Assembly: GCA_032017425.1 (NCBI GenBank)
Contig: DALZPW010000004.1
DNA: 64,000 nucleotides
Direction: 5' to 3' (one strand)
Source of the DNA: Faucicola tetraodonis
GTDB taxonomy: Bacteria > Pseudomonadota > Gammaproteobacteria > Pseudomonadales > Moraxellaceae
Shown here one piece after another: positions 53,739 through 62,680 of this stretch; position 1 is the first letter of the stretch; each line of letters begins with the position of its first letter. Under the pieces are notes generated by a model that did no database searches, was not told the origin of the DNA, and saw nothing but the letters and a program-made list of their open reading frames with translations. Made by a program: the position numbers and the translations under genes.

Positions 53739-55052
53739 ATGGACAATTTTCAACATCCCACTCACCAGCCTACTGGCAAAAAGGTCGCTATTTTAGGTGG
53801 CAACCGTATTCCATTCGCTCGCTCAAATGGCCAATACGCCAATGTCAGCAACTCTGAAATGTTGACAGCTGCGCTTAACGGCTTGGTGGAACGCTATAAC
53901 TTACAAGATAAACGCTTGGGTGAAGTTGTGGCAGGCGCGGTCATTAAATTAAGCCGTGATATCAATCTCACCCGTGAATGTGTGTTAAGCACGGCGTTAA
54001 GTCCACAAACACCTGCTTATGATGTGTCACAGGCGTGTGGCACTGGACTACAAGCGGCTTTCGCAGTGAGCAATAAAATCGCCTTGGGGCTGATTGATTC
54101 AGGGATTGCAGGCGGTGTTGACACCACCTCTGATGCCCCTTTAGGCATTGGTGATGGGCTGCGTAAAGCGCTGCTAAAACTTAATAATGCCAAAACCAAT
54201 AAAGATCGCTTGCAAGCGTTATTAAGCATTAATCCAAAAGACTTGATTGATGCACCGCAAAATGGTGAACCTCGTACCAAATTATCGATGGGTGACCACC
54301 AAGCCATCACCGCACTTGAATGGGCAATCACCCGTGAAGCACAAGATGAGTTTACCTTTAATAGCCATAAGAACTTGACACGTGCGTACGATGAGGGGTT
54401 TTTTGATGATTTAATCACGCCATTTAAGGGTTTAACACGCGACAATAATCTACGTCCCGATATTTCGTTAGAAAAATTGGCGTCATTAAAACCTGTATTT
54501 GGTAAGAAAAATGCCAACCCGACTATGACGGCGGGCAACTCAACACCGCTGACCGATGGCGCATCTTGTGTGTTATTAGGCACAGATGAGTGGGCTGCAG
54601 CGAATGGATTAAAACCGCTTGCTTATCTCACCTACCAAGAAACCGCTGCGGTTGATTTTACAGGTAAAAAAGGCGTTAAAGAAGGCCTCTTGATGGCACC
54701 TGCGTATGCTGTCCCACGTATGTTGCAACGTGCAGGATTAACGCTGCAAGACTTTGATTATTATGAAATTCATGAAGCATTTGCCTCACAGGTATTGTCT
54801 ACACTTGCTGCGTGGGAAGACGAAAGTTTTTGTAAAGAACGCTTAGGTCTTGATAAGCCACTTGGCGCGATTGACCGCAGTAAACTCAACGTAAATGGCT
54901 CATCACTTGCTGCAGGCCATCCGTTTGCCGCAACGGGTGGTCGAATTCTTGCTAGCACCGCCAAACTACTCGATCAAAAAGGATCGGGTCGTGCGCTGAT
55001 TTCTATCTGTGCTGCGGGCGGACAAGGTGTGGTCGCCATTTTAGAAAAATAA
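53739..55052 (+). CDS. Acetyl-CoA C-acyltransferase (thiolase)
   Basis: A 437-residue thiolase. The acyl-accepting Cys is in VSQACGTGLQAAF, and the two distal motifs are NVNGSSLAAGHPFAATGGR (His) and ICAAGGQG (second Cys). It is longer than typical 390-residue biosynthetic thiolases and resembles FadI-type proteins. Its reaction can run as cleavage of 3-ketoacyl-CoA or condensation. An RBS AAAAGGA lies 8 bases before the ATG at 53739. It is divergent from the FabG-like gene. Confidence 0.9.
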   Translation: MDNFQHPTHQPTGKKVAILGGNRIPFARSNGQYANVSNSEMLTAALNGLVERYNLQDKRLGEVVAGAVIKLSRDINLTRECVLSTALSPQTPAYDVSQACGTGLQAAFAVSNKIALGLIDSGIAGGVDTTSDAPLGIGDGLRKALLKLNNAKTNKDRLQALLSINPKDLIDAPQNGEPRTKLSMGDHQAITALEWAITREAQDEFTFNSHKNLTRAYDEGFFDDLITPFKGLTRDNNLRPDISLEKLASLKPVFGKKNANPTMTAGNSTPLTDGASCVLLGTDEWAAANGLKPLAYLTYQETAAVDFTGKKGVKEGLLMAPAYAVPRMLQRAGLTLQDFDYYEIHEAFASQVLSTLAAWEDESFCKERLGLDKPLGAIDRSKLNVNGSSLAAGHPFAATGGRILASTAKLLDQKGSGRALISICAAGGQGVVAILEK

Positions 55053-55091
55053 TCAAGTAGCTAATACGAAGTACTTAAAAAAAATAGTGTA

Positions 55092-55123
55092 AAAAAGGCG
55101 AGATAATGAACTCGCCTTTTTTT
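55092..55123. terminator. Bidirectional terminator
   Basis: AAAAAGGCGAG (55092-55102) pairs with CTCGCCTTTTT (55111-55121) around an 8-base loop, between the convergent thiolase and DUF1315 genes. Confidence 0.9.
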
Positions 55124-55128
55124 ATCGC

Positions 55129-55419
55129 TTAGCTAAATTTAATCGGTTTTTCACCGTCCTCATCCTGCGGTTTATTTGGGTAGTGATGATCATGACCGAT
55201 ATCACAGTCTTCTGCCGCTTTTTTGGGTCGATGAATATAGCCAGTGCGCTCTTCTACGCCTAAAAATTCATGCTCCCACACCATCACCGCTTGCATACAA
55301 GTTTGACGCTGTTCCTCCGTCAACTTTCGACCATCTTCCCATTTGCCAAGCGAAATCGCTTGACGAAATTTTTCAACAATTTCAGGCGTTAACGCTGATA
55401 AAATCGCTTGTTTATCCAT
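55129..55419 (-). CDS. DUF1315 (YeaC-like) protein
   Basis: A 96-residue cytoplasmic protein. Residues 8-55 (LTPEIVEKFRQAISLGKWEDG, KLTEEQRQTCMQAVMVWE) match the YeaC/DUF1315 family, whose function is unknown. The C-terminus is charged and His-rich (GHDHHYPNKPQDEDGEK), not typical of YeaC. The gene is monocistronic. Confidence 0.8.
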   Translation of the reverse strand: MDKQAILSALTPEIVEKFRQAISLGKWEDGRKLTEEQRQTCMQAVMVWEHEFLGVEERTGYIHRPKKAAEDCDIGHDHHYPNKPQDEDGEKPIKFS

Positions 55420-55631
55420 GACTGAATTGTCCTTATACCCTTCAATAAATCACAATAGTTTAAAAAAATTTTGCTAAATAATTAAAAAATTATAGCAAAT
55501 TAAGCAGATAAAATCTATTTGGCAAGTTGTCTTACAGTCGGCTAGCTGCCTACAATGATGTGATTACAAATTGGGCAATGTTAATTTTCACACAGATATT
55601 ATATGCTTTGCTTATCAAAAGTTGTGAAAAC

Positions 55632-55659
55632 TTACCTTATAAAACTTTACCTTATAAAA
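55632..55659. repeat. Tandem duplication, period 15, before the DUF4105 gene
   Basis: TTACCTTATAAAA occurs at 55632-55644 and 55647-55659, directly upstream of the RBS of the DUF4105 protein. Confidence 0.85.
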
Positions 55660-55672
55660 AAAGAGCACCGCT

Positions 55673-57721
55673 ATGAACTCTCTCAAATACAGCTATCATC
55701 AACACGCTGTAACCCGTGTTTTTAATCAAAAGAAGACAGCTTTTAATCAAAAGCAGTTGGCTAAAGCAGTCTTTGTATTAAGCCTAATATCCGGCCAACA
55801 TTATGCGTTAGCAGCGCCTGTATCGCCTGTATCAACTGCTCCAGTTCAGCAATTTTTGTCAGATACAGCCCCATCTACGCCGACGCCTATTACCGCTACG
55901 CAAACGCTGCAAACGGCATTGACATCCGCCCATGAGCAAAACTTAGCTGCGCAAAAAGCGTGGCTGCGGTTGTTGTATTATCCTGAAACAGTCACCACAA
56001 AACAGCCCTTTGAAAGTCGGGTCAACAATCGTTTTAACTCACAAGCAAGCCAACGACAATTTTTTGCCAGCGCGCAAGGCGCCAAAAATCCCCAAGCAGA
56101 ACTTGATGAAATCCTCACACAGTTATTTCACCCTACCCAAAAAAATAATGCCTCTGTCCAATGTCGCTTTCCCGCTCGTACACAGTGGCTCATTGAAAAC
56201 TTAGCCATCGATACCTCAAGCATACCCAACCAACATTGCGATGCACTCGATTCATGGCTACAGAAAATCAATCCCCAATCCGTCTCATTAATTTTCGCCA
56301 GTGAGTATTTAGATAGCCCACCGTCTGCGTTTGCCCATAGTTTTTTGCGATTTGATAATGCCGACCTTAGCAATCAGTACTATTTGAACTTCACCCCGAA
56401 AATCACCGACGGTGAGCATTTTTTAAAATTTGCTTACAAATCTAGTATTGGTGGCAATGCGGGCGAATTTACCATGACCAATTATCAGCAAGGTATCAAA
56501 GAATATTTGCAAGATAATGGGCGCAATGTATGGCAATATCAGCTCAATCTCACCGATAAACAAGTTAAACAACTTGCCTATCGAACTTGGGAAATCAAAG
56601 ACCAAAACTTGCCCTATTATCTGTTATCCGATAATTGCGCCTCTGAAATTTTGGTGTTACTAAATTCTATTTTTCCCGATAAAAATTTTTTAGTGACTGA
56701 TTCCCCAATGATTTCCCCTGCCCAAGTGGTACGCATGTTAAACCAGGAAAATTTGATTCGCTCTACCAATTTTAGTCCTTCCACACCGACTGTTGTGCAA
56801 GCGCAGTTAAATGCCCGCAACGCGGCAGATCATCCCAAGGCTTTTAACAATACCAATACCAATACCCATCAAGATCGGCCGTTAAGTCCTCAGATATTGC
56901 CTAGCCGCGACAATCCTGTACTGGCTAATCCTTTAAGTCGATTTGATATCGGGGTCAGCCAGCAGTCGTTTGACAGGGTCAGTGGACGACCGAAAGTAGA
57001 TAGTAACCAGGCTATCACGTTAAATTACCGCATGGTATATCGTGATGCGTTAGATAAAATTGATGGCTATCCCATAGGCTCACAACTGACGGCATTGAGT
57101 ATGGGTCTTCGCATCCATGACAACGCTGACCACCAAGATACCGTGCAACTTGAGCAACTAGGATTATTTGATGTGCGTTCATTGCATCCGATTAATAGCG
57201 CAAAAAAAGGTATTTCATGGGGTGGTAATATTGGCTTACAGCGAGTCTTTGATGGTATCAAGGGTAGCAACAGTAGCAACAAAGATGACCACAGCGTTAC
57301 AGACAATCATTTGGTCGCAAATATCAGCGGTGAATTTGGTAAAAGCGTGGCACTAGGTAGCGCTGCCCCAGACACAGGCGATATGCCCGCCAATATTTGC
57401 TATGGCTTGGGTACTATTGCAGCGCAGTTTGGTAAGGGCTTATATCATGGTTATCGCGCTGGGCTTGGCGTCAATATTGGATGCAATGCAGAATTGCGTC
57501 CAAATTGGCGCGCGATATCAGAATTAACACTGCCGTTTTGGATAAGTGGCGATAGCGATAACGAAAGCTACTGGCAGCCCAAACTCAGTATTGGTAGTCA
57601 ATATGATATCAATCAAACCAATGCGATTCGGGTTACCGCTAGCCGTGAATGGTTGCCAAAGTCTGACAATATCGATAACGTTGATGAGGTTGCGCTAAAA
57701 TGGCTACACTATTTTGATTGA
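55673..57721 (+). CDS. DUF4105 (Lnb-like) envelope protein with C-terminal barrel-like region
   Basis: A 682-residue exported protein. It has a long N-terminus with a hydrophobic stretch (about residues 29-47) as signal. The Lnb/DUF4105 domain (about 200-340) includes SAFAHSFLRFDNADL and LPYYLLSDNCASEI, with the conserved His and Cys of this papain-like fold. The last 300 residues are beta-rich and look like an outer-membrane domain. The family includes candidate lipoprotein N-acyl-processing enzymes, but the reaction here is unknown. The last codon and stop (GAT TGA) are partly provided by the right end of a tnpB element. Confidence 0.82.
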   Translation: MNSLKYSYHQHAVTRVFNQKKTAFNQKQLAKAVFVLSLISGQHYALAAPVSPVSTAPVQQFLSDTAPSTPTPITATQTLQTALTSAHEQNLAAQKAWLRLLYYPETVTTKQPFESRVNNRFNSQASQRQFFASAQGAKNPQAELDEILTQLFHPTQKNNASVQCRFPARTQWLIENLAIDTSSIPNQHCDALDSWLQKINPQSVSLIFASEYLDSPPSAFAHSFLRFDNADLSNQYYLNFTPKITDGEHFLKFAYKSSIGGNAGEFTMTNYQQGIKEYLQDNGRNVWQYQLNLTDKQVKQLAYRTWEIKDQNLPYYLLSDNCASEILVLLNSIFPDKNFLVTDSPMISPAQVVRMLNQENLIRSTNFSPSTPTVVQAQLNARNAADHPKAFNNTNTNTHQDRPLSPQILPSRDNPVLANPLSRFDIGVSQQSFDRVSGRPKVDSNQAITLNYRMVYRDALDKIDGYPIGSQLTALSMGLRIHDNADHQDTVQLEQLGLFDVRSLHPINSAKKGISWGGNIGLQRVFDGIKGSNSSNKDDHSVTDNHLVANISGEFGKSVALGSAAPDTGDMPANICYGLGTIAAQFGKGLYHGYRAGLGVNIGCNAELRPNWRAISELTLPFWISGDSDNESYWQPKLSIGSQYDINQTNAIRVTASREWLPKSDNIDNVDEVALKWLHYFD

Positions 57722-57870
57722 CTTCCTCCCCTCCCTATCGTTCGGGGATTCCTGCTCCCAGACGGTCAAGCCCGACCGCAAGAATGTTCCGACTGGCATT
57801 AATATCTCTATCATGCCATGTGCCACACATTGCACAAGTCCATTCTCTTATTCGCAAACCTGCTCTACCT
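57718..57870 (-). ncRNA. Candidate reRNA (omegaRNA) over the 3' end of tnpB
   Basis: In IS605-family elements the guide RNA of TnpB is transcribed from the 3' part of tnpB through the right end, and its guide is read from flanking DNA. By analogy the guide here would begin at 57,717 going down, in the DUF4105 gene. The 5' limit is a guess; the right-end hairpin stem is shorter than in the copy at window start (5 against 7 bp). Confidence 0.35.
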
Positions 57871-58841
57871 TTCGGACTATTGCGGTCAATTTGACCGCAA
57901 CACGAGCAAGTCTGGGTAGTGTATTTCTCATTCACGATTTCAAAACGGCAACCTGCGTTCTCGCATTTGTAGGTCAGTTGTCGTTTGAGTTCAAACCAAC
58001 CTGCATCGTAAACCGATTTGGCTAGTTTGCCTTTTTTACTGTTAAATTGGCTAGTTCTAACGTCACCTACCACGATTAGGGCATTAGCCTTAACTAATTG
58101 GGTGGTGAATTTGTGGATTAGGTCTTGCCTTGTGTTTTTGATTTTGGCATGGATAGCCTTGATACGTTTTTTGTTGTTTGAGCGTTGGGCTATAGCTAAT
58201 TGTTTTGCATATTTTAGCGTTTGTTTGATTTGTAGTTTATCGCCATTTGAGGCGGTGGCACTGTCTTTTAAGCCTAAGTCAACGCCAATGCTACCTGTAC
58301 CGCATGATTGTTTGGGGTAGTCTTTGACGGTGATACAGGCATACCAACGGTTACGGCTGTCTTGGACGATTTCTAGTGTGTTGATTTGGTAAAGCGATAG
58401 GTTGTAGCTGTCCCATAGGTCGATGACTAGTTTTTGTCCTTTGGCTAAAGATAGTTGTAAGGTGGATTTTAAGCCTTTTTTACTTGTTTGGTGGGTAGCA
58501 ATGTGTTTGATGGCGGATTGTTTAAAGGGTAGCCAGCCTAATGATTTACGTTTTGAATTTGGGTTGTTGGTTCGCCATGATAATTTAGCTTTTTTGAATT
58601 GTTTTCTAGCTTTGGCGTGGGTTTCGTTGATGGCTTGAATGGTTTGCGAGTGTAACCCCAGTAATTCACCGCTACCTTTGGTGTATTCGTTTAGGTCGTA
58701 GGCTGAAAGGAATTTGCCAGTTTTTTGTAGGTGCTTGTAACTCAAGTCATTGACGTAGTTCCATACGAAATTGACCGAACCGCTTAGGCGGTTGAGTTTA
58801 TCAGTATGTTTGTCTCGTATGCGTAGCTTGAGTGTTTTCAT
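57735..58841 (-). CDS. tnpB: RNA-guided nuclease TnpB, with altered RuvC-II position
   Basis: A complete 368-residue TnpB. RuvC-I Asp188 (GSIGVDLGLKDS), zinc ribbon CSCC...CAMC (Cys312, 315, 336, 339) and RuvC-III Asp346 (RDINASRN) are intact. At the RuvC-II position the usual Glu-Asp reads Gly259-Asp260 (IVVGDVRTS). A nearby Glu284 (GWFELKRQL) could be a relocated catalytic residue. The ATG at 58,841 is preferred; an in-frame start at 58,901 would add 20 residues from the left-end region. TnpB cuts DNA at a site given by its reRNA and helps retain IS605 elements. Confidence 0.88.
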   Translation of the reverse strand: MKTLKLRIRDKHTDKLNRLSGSVNFVWNYVNDLSYKHLQKTGKFLSAYDLNEYTKGSGELLGLHSQTIQAINETHAKARKQFKKAKLSWRTNNPNSKRKSLGWLPFKQSAIKHIATHQTSKKGLKSTLQLSLAKGQKLVIDLWDSYNLSLYQINTLEIVQDSRNRWYACITVKDYPKQSCGTGSIGVDLGLKDSATASNGDKLQIKQTLKYAKQLAIAQRSNNKKRIKAIHAKIKNTRQDLIHKFTTQLVKANALIVVGDVRTSQFNSKKGKLAKSVYDAGWFELKRQLTYKCENAGCRFEIVNEKYTTQTCSCCGQIDRNSPKGRAGLRIREWTCAMCGTWHDRDINASRNILAVGLDRLGAGIPER

Positions 58842-58935
58842 GCAAATTATTTTAGCAAAATTTATGCAAGCGTTATAGTGTATGAGTTGCCTTATATCCA
58901 CCGCCTAAAGTCGGTGGTTTTACGGCAACAGAGGA

Positions 58936-58978
58936 TAAAAAAGTCCCAAGTATGGCACATAGCAATACCCTGGGACTT
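58936..58978 (-). terminator. Terminator after mnmG
   Basis: AAGTCCCA (58,941-58,948) pairs with TGGGACTT (58,971-58,978), with a further GTAT/ATAC pair inside, and a T-run follows on the minus strand. It separates mnmG from the tnpB element. Confidence 0.8.
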
Positions 58979-58996
58979 ATCAAGCATGGATTAAAG

Positions 58997-60883
58997 TTAA
59001 GAGCTTAGCACTTCACGCGCTTTTTTGCTTTTTTTAATCATCATAGCCAAAAGCTGTACCGCAGCTGGCGTGACGCCGCTAATGCGACTGGCTTGGGCAA
59101 GCGTGGTTGGGCGCACCTTTTCAAGTTTTTGCACGATTTCATTGGAAAGCCCAGAGATATCATGATAAGTAAAATCGTCTGGAATCAGCGTGTGTTCAAG
59201 TTTTTTCATCTGACCGATTTCAACTTGCTGACGATCGATATAACCGGCGTATTTGACACCAATTTCAATTTGCTCACCCACTTCAGCAGACACGGGCGAT
59301 TCGGTCAATTCGCTAATATCATCAAATGACACATTCGGACGTTTTAACAAATCAAGCGCGTTATTCTCTTTGGTCAGTACTTCGCCGGTTTTATCGATAA
59401 ATGATTGACCCAGCGTATTAGTGGGCGTTGCCCAAAGCGAGCGTAAACGTGCGGTTTCTCGCTCAATCGCTGTCATTTTATCGCTATACACTTGCCAGCG
59501 CGCATCGTCCACCAGTCCTAAGTCACGACCAATTTCTGTTAAACGTTGATCGGCATTGTCTTCCCGTAGCAGCAGACGGTATTCGGCACGACTGGTAAAC
59601 ATACGGTACGGCTCTTTAGTGCCATGGGTGATGAGATCATCTACCAACACACCGATATAGGCTTGGTCGCGGCGCGGTGTCCAAGCATCCAGTCCTTGGG
59701 TGCGACGTGCGGCATTTAAGCCAGCTAAGATACCTTGCGCAGCCGCTTCTTCATACCCTGTCGTTCCATTGATTTGACCGGCAAAAAATAGGTTATCAAT
59801 CGATTTGGTTTCAAGGCTTGGTTTAAGATTTTGCGGGTCAAAATAATCGTATTCAATTGCGTAGCCAGGACGCAAGATGTGCGCATTTTCCAGCCCTTTC
59901 ATCGAGCGTACTAAAGCTAGCTGGATATCAAATGGCAGACTGGTTGAAATCCCATTGGGATAAAGCTCATGGGTGGTCAACCCTTCAGGCTCAATAAAAA
60001 TCTGATGGCTGTCTTTATCAGCAAACCGATGAATTTTATCTTCAATCGATGGGCAATAACGAGGACCGATGCCTTCAATCACACCTGAATACATGGGTGA
60101 GCGATCTAGCCCACTGCGGATAATGTCGTGGGTGCGTTCATTGGTATGGGTGATATAGCAGTTGATTTGGCGCGGATGCATGGACACATCGCCCAAATAG
60201 GACATGACTGGCAGTGGTGTATCCCCTGGCTGCACGGTCATGACACTAAAATCCACTGTGCGCGCATCAATGCGTGGTGGCGTGCCTGTTTTGAGACGTC
60301 CAACGGGCAGCTTGAGTTCACGCAATCTATCTGCCAAACGGATGGAAGGCGGATCGCCTGCACGTCCACCTTTGTGGTTTTCTAGTCCAATATGAATAGT
60401 ACCACCTAAAAAAGTGCCAGAGGTCAACACCACTGCCCCGCAAGCAAATTCAATCCCCGATTGGGTAACCACGGCTACCGCTTTGCCGTTTTCAACCAAA
60501 ATATCATCCGCCGCTTGTTGGAAGATATCCAAGTTTGGCTGATTCTCTAAGGTATAGCGAATCGCCGCTTTATATAAAATGCGGTCTGCTTGCGCGCGTG
60601 TGGCACGGACAGCGGCACCTTTACGGCTATTTAACACACGAAACTGAATCCCTGCTTTGTCGGTTGCAAGCGCCATAGCACCACCCAACGCATCGACTTC
60701 ACGCACCAAATGCGACTTGCCAATCCCGCCAATCGCAGGATTACAGCTCATCTGTCCCAAGGTTTCAATATTATGCGTCAATAACAGCGTCTGCTGGCCC
60801 ATGCGCGCAGCAGCTAGCGCCGCTTCTGTGCCAGCATGACCGCCACCAATCACAATTACGTCGTAAATTTTAGGGTATTTCAT
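58997..60883 (-). CDS. mnmG: tRNA uridine-5-carboxymethylaminomethyl(34) synthesis protein MnmG (GidA)
   Basis: A 628-residue FAD protein that with MnmE forms cmnm5U34 in tRNA wobble positions. FAD-binding VIGGGHAGTEAALAAARMG, the CNPAIGGIGKSHLVREVDAL motif with conserved Cys, and TSRAEYRLLLREDNAD are present. The ATG at 60,883 has GGGTGA upstream; a start at 60,922 would add 13 residues. Length matches the family. Confidence 0.97.
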   Translation of the reverse strand: MKYPKIYDVIVIGGGHAGTEAALAAARMGQQTLLLTHNIETLGQMSCNPAIGGIGKSHLVREVDALGGAMALATDKAGIQFRVLNSRKGAAVRATRAQADRILYKAAIRYTLENQPNLDIFQQAADDILVENGKAVAVVTQSGIEFACGAVVLTSGTFLGGTIHIGLENHKGGRAGDPPSIRLADRLRELKLPVGRLKTGTPPRIDARTVDFSVMTVQPGDTPLPVMSYLGDVSMHPRQINCYITHTNERTHDIIRSGLDRSPMYSGVIEGIGPRYCPSIEDKIHRFADKDSHQIFIEPEGLTTHELYPNGISTSLPFDIQLALVRSMKGLENAHILRPGYAIEYDYFDPQNLKPSLETKSIDNLFFAGQINGTTGYEEAAAQGILAGLNAARRTQGLDAWTPRRDQAYIGVLVDDLITHGTKEPYRMFTSRAEYRLLLREDNADQRLTEIGRDLGLVDDARWQVYSDKMTAIERETARLRSLWATPTNTLGQSFIDKTGEVLTKENNALDLLKRPNVSFDDISELTESPVSAEVGEQIEIGVKYAGYIDRQQVEIGQMKKLEHTLIPDDFTYHDISGLSNEIVQKLEKVRPTTLAQASRISGVTPAAVQLLAMMIKKSKKAREVLSS

Positions 60884-61037
60884 CGTGTCACCCATGATTC
60901 GCTTGTCAATAAAAACTGACAATTATACCATGCTTAAACGGCTATCAATTATTTTTTTATCAATGCCAATCATTGAGTATTTGGGGTGATATTTTGCTTC
61001 AACAATTACCAACGACATGACGAAAAAATCTAACTCA

Positions 61038-61069
61038 TAAAAAAATCCAAGTCATTCGGCTTGGATTTT
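61038..61069 (-). terminator. Terminator after the 93-residue gene
   Basis: A perfect 10-bp stem AAAATCCAAG/CTTGGATTTT (61,042-61,051 with 61,060-61,069), 8-base loop and a T-run on the minus strand. Confidence 0.85.
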
Positions 61070-61093
61070 GATTCATTCACGGATTCATATTTA

Positions 61094-61375
61094 TTATGAA
61101 TCGATTTGGCTATCGCGGATGATTAGTAACTCATCTTTTAAACTCGTGACTTTAAGTTCGTTGGCATCATTAAACACTTGAATGTTAGCGCCTTTGCTAT
61201 CTTTATAATCTTTATGACGACGAAAGTTGTGCTCAATTTCAAAACGAACCACCGTCTCAAGCAATGATTGCAATTCTGCCAACGTATAATGTTCCCACTG
61301 AATTTCAAGATGTGGGGCTAATTTACCTGTAATCATACGAACTCTATTATCAATTTTGACGACTTTGGTGGTCAT
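61094..61375 (-). CDS. Hypothetical 93-residue protein
   Basis: I do not recognise it. It has no signal or membrane segment and is predicted to be alpha/beta with a charged middle (IEHNFRRHKDYKDSKGANIQ). It is single, followed by its own strong terminator. Codon use resembles neighbouring genes, so it is probably real. Confidence 0.6.
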   Translation of the reverse strand: MTTKVVKIDNRVRMITGKLAPHLEIQWEHYTLAELQSLLETVVRFEIEHNFRRHKDYKDSKGANIQVFNDANELKVTSLKDELLIIRDSQIDS

Positions 61376-61554
61376 GCTGATGCTCCAATATTTTTATTAG
61401 TAATTATGAGTTTCATCAATAAATGCGGCTGGATGAACTAAAGATTGCTTTAATGCTAACGGATTAACCGGCTTTTATCAAGCAAGATTCATAGACTGGG
61501 CAATCACCCCAACCACTCTAGCCACTGCTATAAATTGTCTGTTCACTGGTGAAA

Positions 61555-62484
61555 TTAGTCATTTAATGAAAAAATAGGCGCGCTGAACGCTCTTGGACGC
61601 CTGAAAACAGCCTCATCTTGATAAAATGCGGGTAGCACATTGTCAGCACTATAGCCAGGGATACCCATCACAGGTAACGGCTGAAAACTTTTGGAGGATA
61701 GCTTAACTGCATTACCCGCCAAATCTGGTATTGCCATTTGGTGAAATAGCTTAGCAATTGCGGTATCAAGCTGGTTTCTCTGACTGTCTATAGATTGCTC
61801 AAACCAACCCTCATCTACTAAAATCAGCAAGGTATGACTGGTGATATTTTTTCTTGGGTTAACCAATTTTTCAAGCAGGGCATGACCAAATGGAAAAAAG
61901 GCAATGGTACGATGTTGACCCAACCAATTTGTTCTATGCGTGACCAAAGCCGTTTTCCATTTAAAGGCTTGTAACTGTTCAAGCAATAGTCTATCTGAAC
62001 TCACCACAATGCCGCCATTTTCATCAAATACCGTTAACGCATTACGCAGCGCTGTTCTGGCGTTATGAATACCATGTTGCAAAATATCTTTGGCATGGCG
62101 TTCGTTAAATACCGCTTTGGACTGCGGAAAGTTTAGCCAAATTAAACCGTTCAGCAAATCATGGTGATTGTCACGGGTTGGGATTTTACCTGTGTTGGCA
62201 ATAAAACTCTCATAAGCCTCACCCTCAGGCAGACACGCTTGTTCAACAAAGCGAATCGGTAATTTTTCAAAATTGGCTATACGGCTGGCGTTTACGTCCT
62301 CAAATCCATCCAAACAAGCGTTCAAATTTTCAACAATATTGATGGCATTGATAGCAGGGGCATAACTGTGTGTTGCCTGACTGTGTTTTGCGTCAAGCTC
62401 CGGAAAATACGGAAAATAAGTCAAATAGTGATACCAAGGTTTATCAAAATCAATGCTGGCGTTGGTGGGATGAGTTACTGACAT
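61555..62484 (-). CDS. DUF3025 domain protein
   Basis: A 309-residue cytoplasmic protein of the DUF3025 family: PWYHYLTYFPYFPEL, IPTRDNHHDLLNGLIWLNFP and LTVFDENGGIVVSSD are its typical blocks. The function is unknown. Some members are found beside metabolic or tRNA genes. It is divergent from the RDD protein gene. Confidence 0.82.
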   Translation of the reverse strand: MSVTHPTNASIDFDKPWYHYLTYFPYFPELDAKHSQATHSYAPAINAINIVENLNACLDGFEDVNASRIANFEKLPIRFVEQACLPEGEAYESFIANTGKIPTRDNHHDLLNGLIWLNFPQSKAVFNERHAKDILQHGIHNARTALRNALTVFDENGGIVVSSDRLLLEQLQAFKWKTALVTHRTNWLGQHRTIAFFPFGHALLEKLVNPRKNITSHTLLILVDEGWFEQSIDSQRNQLDTAIAKLFHQMAIPDLAGNAVKLSSKSFQPLPVMGIPGYSADNVLPAFYQDEAVFRRPRAFSAPIFSLND

Positions 62485-62680
62485 AAATACAATCTGACAA
62501 TATAAGAATAAGAAAAATAAGCGTAGGCTGAACCAAAAATATTAGCTTACTTCAGCCTAGCGCGATTTTTTGCATCGCCTGTTTGATATAATAAGCGATT
62601 TTTGGCGCGATGTTGCAAAACATCATATAATAAGATACAGTCATTCAAATTTTACCACCCAGTAGAAGTAGAGTTATTAC

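Larger units (their letters stand above)
57718..58935 (-). mobile_element. IS200/IS605-family element with tnpB only (IS1341-like)
   Basis: The right end at 57,718 matches the copy at window start (TTGACTTCCTCCCC on the plus strand). At the left end, a hairpin CCACCG/CGGTGG (58,898-58,903 with 58,912-58,917) precedes tnpB; the exact outer border (about 58,925-58,940) is not resolvable without an empty site. No tnpA is present in the element or the window, so it moves, if at all, with a transposase in trans. It lies between the DUF4105 gene and mnmG. Confidence 0.75.

Noticed and set aside
54017..54583. 188-codon minus-strand frame opposite the thiolase gene
   Set aside because: Antisense shadow without RBS or family features.
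58898..58917. CRISPR-like or terminator hairpin upstream of tnpB
   Set aside because: It is a single hairpin followed by no T-run in the right place and is best explained as the left-end structure of the IS605-type element.
62587..62630. Repeated ATATAATAAG before the RDD gene
   Set aside because: The two copies are about 40 bases apart and not tandem; probably chance in AT-rich promoter DNA.
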